From CAYJHC01 sp964369805 (GTDB lineage Bacteria; Bacillota; Clostridia; Peptostreptococcales; Anaerovoracaceae), in NCBI GenBank assembly GCA_964369805.1, contig CAYJFM010000010.1, positions 1-54,928 on the forward strand: a stretch of DNA of 54,928 bases. The letters are read 5' to 3'. The notes under the pieces were generated by a model. It was given only the letters and a program-made list of their open reading frames with translations. It searched no databases and was not told the origin of the DNA. Position numbers and translations under genes: made by a program. The stretch's first letter is position 1, and every line of letters begins with the position of its first letter. Below, piece by piece: positions 51,220 to 54,928 of the stretch.

Positions 51220-54200
51220 TTAAGGTGTTGTTTCTGGGTCTTCAGGTTCTGGAGTAGGTGTTTCCTCATCTTCCTTATCTTCTTCCTCTTCTTCAGGTTT
51301 TGCATCTGGATCTACAAAATTCGGATTAAGTGTCGCACCAGGTGCTATTTCATATTTACCTGTATTATGAACATTACAATAGTATTTACCTTTTTCATCA
51401 TCTTCATCTAAAATTTCTTCTGAAGTATCTGTACACCAAGGTGTAGCTACATAGCCTGAAACATTACAAACTGTTACTTCAGTGCCTGGTTTTTTTAGAT
51501 TTTTATTTGTCCCAGTAACATAATACTCTCCATTAGAATAGATTACATTACTTGGTTGAGCAGAATATTCACCACCCATGCCAGCTATAGCATCGCTCAT
51601 TACATCTGACCACAAACTAGCAGCCATATAAGAAGCACTTGTAAGTTTAATATTTACATCAGAGCCTATCCATACAGCAGCAGAGTATTGAGGTGTTATC
51701 CCTGCAAACCATATATCAAAGTTATTATCAGTTGTACCTGTTTTACCTGACACTTGAGTTCCATATATGCCAGCAGCAGTACCAGTACCACTTGTAACAA
51801 CATCAAACATTATATCTCTCATGATGTATGCAACCCCTGGATCAATAACTTGAGTCTTAGTTTGCTCTGGTCTATCTAATACCTCATCACCATTATTATC
51901 GGTTACTTTAGTATATGAAATAGGTTCTACATAAACTCCTTCATTTCCAAAAATACCATATGCAGCAGAAAGTTCTTGCGGAGAAATTCCAACAGTCATA
52001 CCACCTAGGGCTAGTGCCGCAGGATTTTGGTCATTAACGTCTTCGTCTGAATCAACAATAGTTGAAATTCCCATTTTTTCTAAATGCTCAGTAGCTTCAG
52101 TAGCACCAAGCATATTAAATGCTCTAACGGTAGCAGCGTTGGAAGAAATTGTAACAGCATTACGCATGGTTATAAGCCCTCTATAGCCACCGTAAGAGTT
52201 TTTAGGCCAGCTAGTACCGTTTAAGTTAAGGGCGGCATCATTAATATAAGATGATGCTGTCCAGTAATCACCAATATACTCAGGTTGATCTTTGCTATCT
52301 GTTGTAGCAAATGTCATTGGTGTTCCTGTTTCAGCTGCTTCAGCACCTTTTTGTAGTGCTAATGAATAAGTAGATAAAGGTTTGATACTAGATCCAGGCT
52401 GTCTTGGTGAAGTAGCTCTGTTATAAAGCATACTACCGCTAGTGCCTCTGCCTCCAACCATTGCTTTTATTTCACCGTTTTTATAATCAGTAATTACCAT
52501 GGCAGATTGTGGTTGAACAATAGCTTGCTTTAACAAATAGCTTCCATCTGAAACAACGTATGAAGTTCCTGACTTAACAAAGAAATTTGGATAATGTCCT
52601 TCTGTAAAGAAAGAGGCATCAATTACTAAGTTTCCGTCTGAATTTAAAGTTTTATATTCTTGAGGAATTAATAGAAATCCATTTTCAATTGTATGTAGAG
52701 TACCATCAATGAAGTCATACATAGCAGGAAATTCAACACTGTAATCAATAGCTCCATTTACGGTAGTTTCAATGAATGAAAGTCTCTTATTAGCATATAA
52801 TATCATATTACCAGCATCATCAAATGTATACTCGCTTGATGTAAGTGTAAAAACATCATCGCTGATAAATCGATCTAAAGGTTCTAATATTACATTACCA
52901 TAGGTATCTGTAATGTTGTTGTTTCCATCATAAGGTATAGAGGTTAGGTATGGAAAGTTACTTGAATTTTCATACTCTTCAAGTATAGCATTTTGAGCTT
53001 GTTGATTTAAAGTTGTATAAATATGTAGGCCGCCTCCATACACCATGGCTGCTGCTTGTTGCTCCGTATACCCTTCAGCGACTAAGTCTGCCTGAACTTC
53101 ATTTATAGCATAATCCCCAAAATAAGCTGTGACCTTATCTTCTTGATCGGTAGTTACATGTATATGAGACTTAAGATCAGCTGCAATTGCTGCTTGCTCA
53201 GTTGCCTCGTCTATATAACCTTGATCTTTCATGTTATATAAAATTAACTCTCGACGGTCTTTTGATTCATCTCCATTATAAACATAGACAAAGTTTGAGC
53301 TAGTATCTAAAACTGAATTAGGATCAATTTGAGTTGTAATATTACTAGTGTCAACTTGCTCAACCAAAGCAAATGCCGTTGGAGATTTTGGAATAGCTGC
53401 AAGGGCAACGCATTCTTCTAGTGTCATTTGGCTAGCAGGCTTGCCATAATACGCCTGAGAAGCAGCTTCTATACCATATGAGTTATATCCTAAAAATACA
53501 GTATTAAGGTAAGCTTCTACAATTTCTTCTTTTGTAAGGCTTTGTTCTATTTGCATTGCATAATAAGCTTCTGATATTTTACGGCTATATGATCTAATGC
53601 TCATTGTTTCTGGCAAATATACATTTCTTGCTAGCTGTTGCGTAAGTGTACTTGTACCAGAAATATCACCACCACCAACAAGGCTTTCGAATATAGCTCC
53701 AAATATTCTAATAAAATTGAATCCGCTGTGTTCCCAAAAAGTCTTATCTTCAATAGCAACTATAGCATTTATCATATTTTCTGGAATTTCTTCATAATCA
53801 ATTAAAACTCTAGAGCCTTCTCCGAAAGAAAGGGTCTCAAGTTTAGCACCTTGATCATCATATAGTGTTGAACTTGAATTTAGTGTTGAATACATAGTTG
53901 TAGGATCTATTTCAGGAGTTGCAGATACAACGTTTGCTGCAAAAAAACCAATATATAATACACCGGCTAGACAAAGTAAGAAGGCGTATTTGAGTACCAT
54001 TTTTACTTTAGATTGTGGTTTTCTCTTTGGACTATTTGTTGCCAAGATTGCCTCCTCAATTAGAACTTCATTTTTACTATCAATTATATCGGCTTCGGTT
54101 AATGAAGATAAAACCTGCGTTTCATCACTAGTTTTTTTCTCATTAGGACTTTTTTCTATTATATTGCTACTTGACATATCAAAGTGCTGTGTTTCAGATG

Positions 54201-54468
54201 ATACCACCTTACTTTCAGCATTGTTTAAAGCATCTGTAGAGATATTATTAGATGGTGCTTTAGTAAGCTTTTCTTCAGGTGCTAGCTGCTCCTCTTCTAC
54301 TGAACCAAATAGTTCTGCAAGCACAGGGTCATTTTTTAAACTGTTAGAGTCCTTGGTTGTACTGCTGTTATTGCTTGAATTTTCTACATTTTCAGTTACT
54401 GGCTCATCGCCAAACAATGAATTTAAAATACTATCATTGCTAATATCGTTTTTTTTGTTATTATTCAA
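51220..54468 (-). CDS. Class A penicillin-binding protein (PBP1A type)
   Basis: 1082 residues from TTG 54468, chosen because GAGGT lies 7 bases before it; a TTG at 54492 (1090 residues) has no ribosome site. A disordered cytoplasmic tail of about 155 residues holds two copies of an L-x-x-L-F-G motif; then a membrane helix (LKYAFLLCLAGVLYIGFFAAN), a GT51 transglycosylase (AIEDKTFWEHSGFNF, GTSTLTQQLARN) and a transpeptidase with SxxK in SSIKPLS, SSN-type SISSNAA-like TISSNAATV, and KTG in VSGKTGTTDNNFD. The C-terminal tail is rich in Glu, Asp and Pro. It polymerises and crosslinks peptidoglycan. Confidence 0.95.
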   Translation of the reverse strand: MNNNKKNDISNDSILNSLFGDEPVTENVENSSNNSSTTKDSNSLKNDPVLAELFGSVEEEQLAPEEKLTKAPSNNISTDALNNAESKVVSSETQHFDMSSSNIIEKSPNEKKTSDETQVLSSLTEADIIDSKNEVLIEEAILATNSPKRKPQSKVKMVLKYAFLLCLAGVLYIGFFAANVVSATPEIDPTTMYSTLNSSSTLYDDQGAKLETLSFGEGSRVLIDYEEIPENMINAIVAIEDKTFWEHSGFNFIRIFGAIFESLVGGGDISGTSTLTQQLARNVYLPETMSIRSYSRKISEAYYAMQIEQSLTKEEIVEAYLNTVFLGYNSYGIEAASQAYYGKPASQMTLEECVALAAIPKSPTAFALVEQVDTSNITTQIDPNSVLDTSSNFVYVYNGDESKDRRELILYNMKDQGYIDEATEQAAIAADLKSHIHVTTDQEDKVTAYFGDYAINEVQADLVAEGYTEQQAAAMVYGGGLHIYTTLNQQAQNAILEEYENSSNFPYLTSIPYDGNNNITDTYGNVILEPLDRFISDDVFTLTSSEYTFDDAGNMILYANKRLSFIETTVNGAIDYSVEFPAMYDFIDGTLHTIENGFLLIPQEYKTLNSDGNLVIDASFFTEGHYPNFFVKSGTSYVVSDGSYLLKQAIVQPQSAMVITDYKNGEIKAMVGGRGTSGSMLYNRATSPRQPGSSIKPLSTYSLALQKGAEAAETGTPMTFATTDSKDQPEYIGDYWTASSYINDAALNLNGTSWPKNSYGGYRGLITMRNAVTISSNAATVRAFNMLGATEATEHLEKMGISTIVDSDEDVNDQNPAALALGGMTVGISPQELSAAYGIFGNEGVYVEPISYTKVTDNNGDEVLDRPEQTKTQVIDPGVAYIMRDIMFDVVTSGTGTAAGIYGTQVSGKTGTTDNNFDIWFAGITPQYSAAVWIGSDVNIKLTSASYMAASLWSDVMSDAIAGMGGEYSAQPSNVIYSNGEYYVTGTNKNLKKPGTEVTVCNVSGYVATPWCTDTSEEILDEDDEKGKYYCNVHNTGKYEIAPGATLNPNFVDPDAKPEEEEEDKEDEETPTPEPEDPETTP

Positions 54469-54505
54469 ATTAGTTACCTCATGATTCTTCAAAATAATCT
54501 AAAAT

Positions 54506-54534
54506 ATTATACCATAAATTGAAAGTAGGTGCAA
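54506..54534 (-). promoter_or_regulatory. PBP promoter
   Basis: Minus strand: TTGCAC (54529-54534), 17-bp spacer, extended TGG-TATAAT (54506-54511), about 40 bp before the TTG start. Confidence 0.75.
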
Positions 54535-54544
54535 AAGTAATTAG

Positions 54545-54572
54545 TTGCAAAAATGGAAAAAAATGGTATAAT
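54545..54572 (+). promoter_or_regulatory. Promoter of the right-edge gene
   Basis: TTGCAA (54545-54550), 16-bp spacer, extended TGG-TATAAT (54567-54572). It faces away from the PBP promoter, with the two -35 boxes 10 bp apart. Confidence 0.65.
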
Positions 54573-54678
54573 GTTCTTATTAAATATTTTACTTATTATA
54601 GCTTTAAGTTATGATATGCAAGTGTTTTGCTAGGATATTATGAATAGTTGAAAGAAGATGGAAAAGTTATGAAAGACA

Positions 54679-54928
54679 ATGGAAATGACTGAAAGCACAA
54701 TTAGAAGGCCTATTGTAAGCTTTACAATGGCATTAATACTTGGGTTAGTTACTGGATATATCATATATTTAGAAGAAGGTGTTGCAATTACCATCCTAGT
54801 CTGTGTAGGTGTTGTAATTATTATTACTGTGCTTTCTTTGTACTTTAGAGAGAAATGGCCCCTCAACCTAACTAAAAGTTTTTTCTGGGGTAGTGTAGCT
54901 TTTGGTGTCGGGGTTTTCATGTTTTGTG
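54679..54928 (+). CDS. Membrane protein, probable ComEC/Rec2 N-terminus (partial)
   Basis: 83 codons up to the right edge. Starts MEMTESTIRRPIVSFTMALILGLVTGYIIYLEEG; ATG 54685 is the alternative start. Three hydrophobic helices follow closely (SFTMALILGLVTGYIIYL, VAITILVCVGVVIIITVLSLYF, FFWGSVAFGVGVFMF), the pattern of the DUF4131 region that opens ComEC DNA-uptake channels (RRP then a G-rich helix). The metallo-hydrolase part would lie outside. No strong ribosome site is visible. The call is tentative. Confidence 0.45.
   Translation, partial: MEMTESTIRRPIVSFTMALILGLVTGYIIYLEEGVAITILVCVGVVIIITVLSLYFREKWPLNLTKSFFWGSVAFGVGVFMFC

Noticed and set aside
1..54928. CRISPR arrays, tRNA or rRNA genes, complete insertion sequences
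   Set aside because: No regularly spaced repeats, no tRNA-like T-loop/acceptor patterns and no transposase were seen on reading both strands.

Overview
The window is a chromosomal stretch of a low-GC, Gram-positive, strictly anaerobic Clostridia-type bacterium. The evidence for this is an rnfCDGEAB operon, a SCIFF ranthipeptide locus, an ispH-rpsA fusion, a split transketolase, a cat1/sucD-type CoA-transferase and acylating dehydrogenase pair, a sortase-anchored surface protein and FtsEX with an M23 hydrolase. Placement near Peptostreptococcales or Family XIII is only a guess. I see no tRNA, rRNA, CRISPR array or complete mobile element.

Layout. 1-1225 is an accessory edge: the C-terminus of an LPXTG-type surface protein, a decayed regulator fragment and a 5'-truncated tyrosine integrase. 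1327-6412 holds a DsrE-like protein, a C_GCAxxG_C_C redox protein, succinate CoA-transferase with succinate-semialdehyde dehydrogenase, and 3-hydroxybutyryl-CoA dehydrogenase. 6493-8511 has ApbE diverging from a NusG_II protein and a Gx transporter, and 8730-11183 a copper chaperone with a copper ATPase. 11363-16481 is the Rnf operon, whose RnfG and RnfD carry the threonine motifs that ApbE flavinylates. 16764-22457 has a methyltransferase, asparaginase, a GNAT protein, an unknown 322-residue protein, a second methyltransferase and PurR.

22775-24375 is the SCIFF locus: the radical-SAM maturase and a 47-residue, six-cysteine precursor gene that is easily missed because it is so short. gpmI (24455-26005) and addA (26094-29609) diverge from a perfectly symmetric promoter region. 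Then follow an Fe-S protein divergent from a Crp/Fnr regulator, tandem DUF2628 membrane proteins, an acetate transporter, glutamate dehydrogenase, MgtE, NnrD and split transketolase.

39576-51090 is mostly plus-strand cell-envelope and housekeeping genes: ftsE, ftsX (interrupted by 40 Ns), M23 hydrolase, recJ, S41 protease, yerC, rarA, ispH-rpsA, prmA and rsmE. The window ends with a large class A PBP on the minus strand and the start of a divergent membrane protein, probably ComEC.

Functionally, the cat1, sucD, hbd and gdhA genes, with Rnf, describe an amino-acid or succinate fermenter that conserves energy through ferredoxin:NAD oxidation. Several starts were moved inward to the first ATG (or TTG) that sits 5-9 bases after a good Shine-Dalgarno sequence, because the longest reading frame began inside or before that ribosome site.
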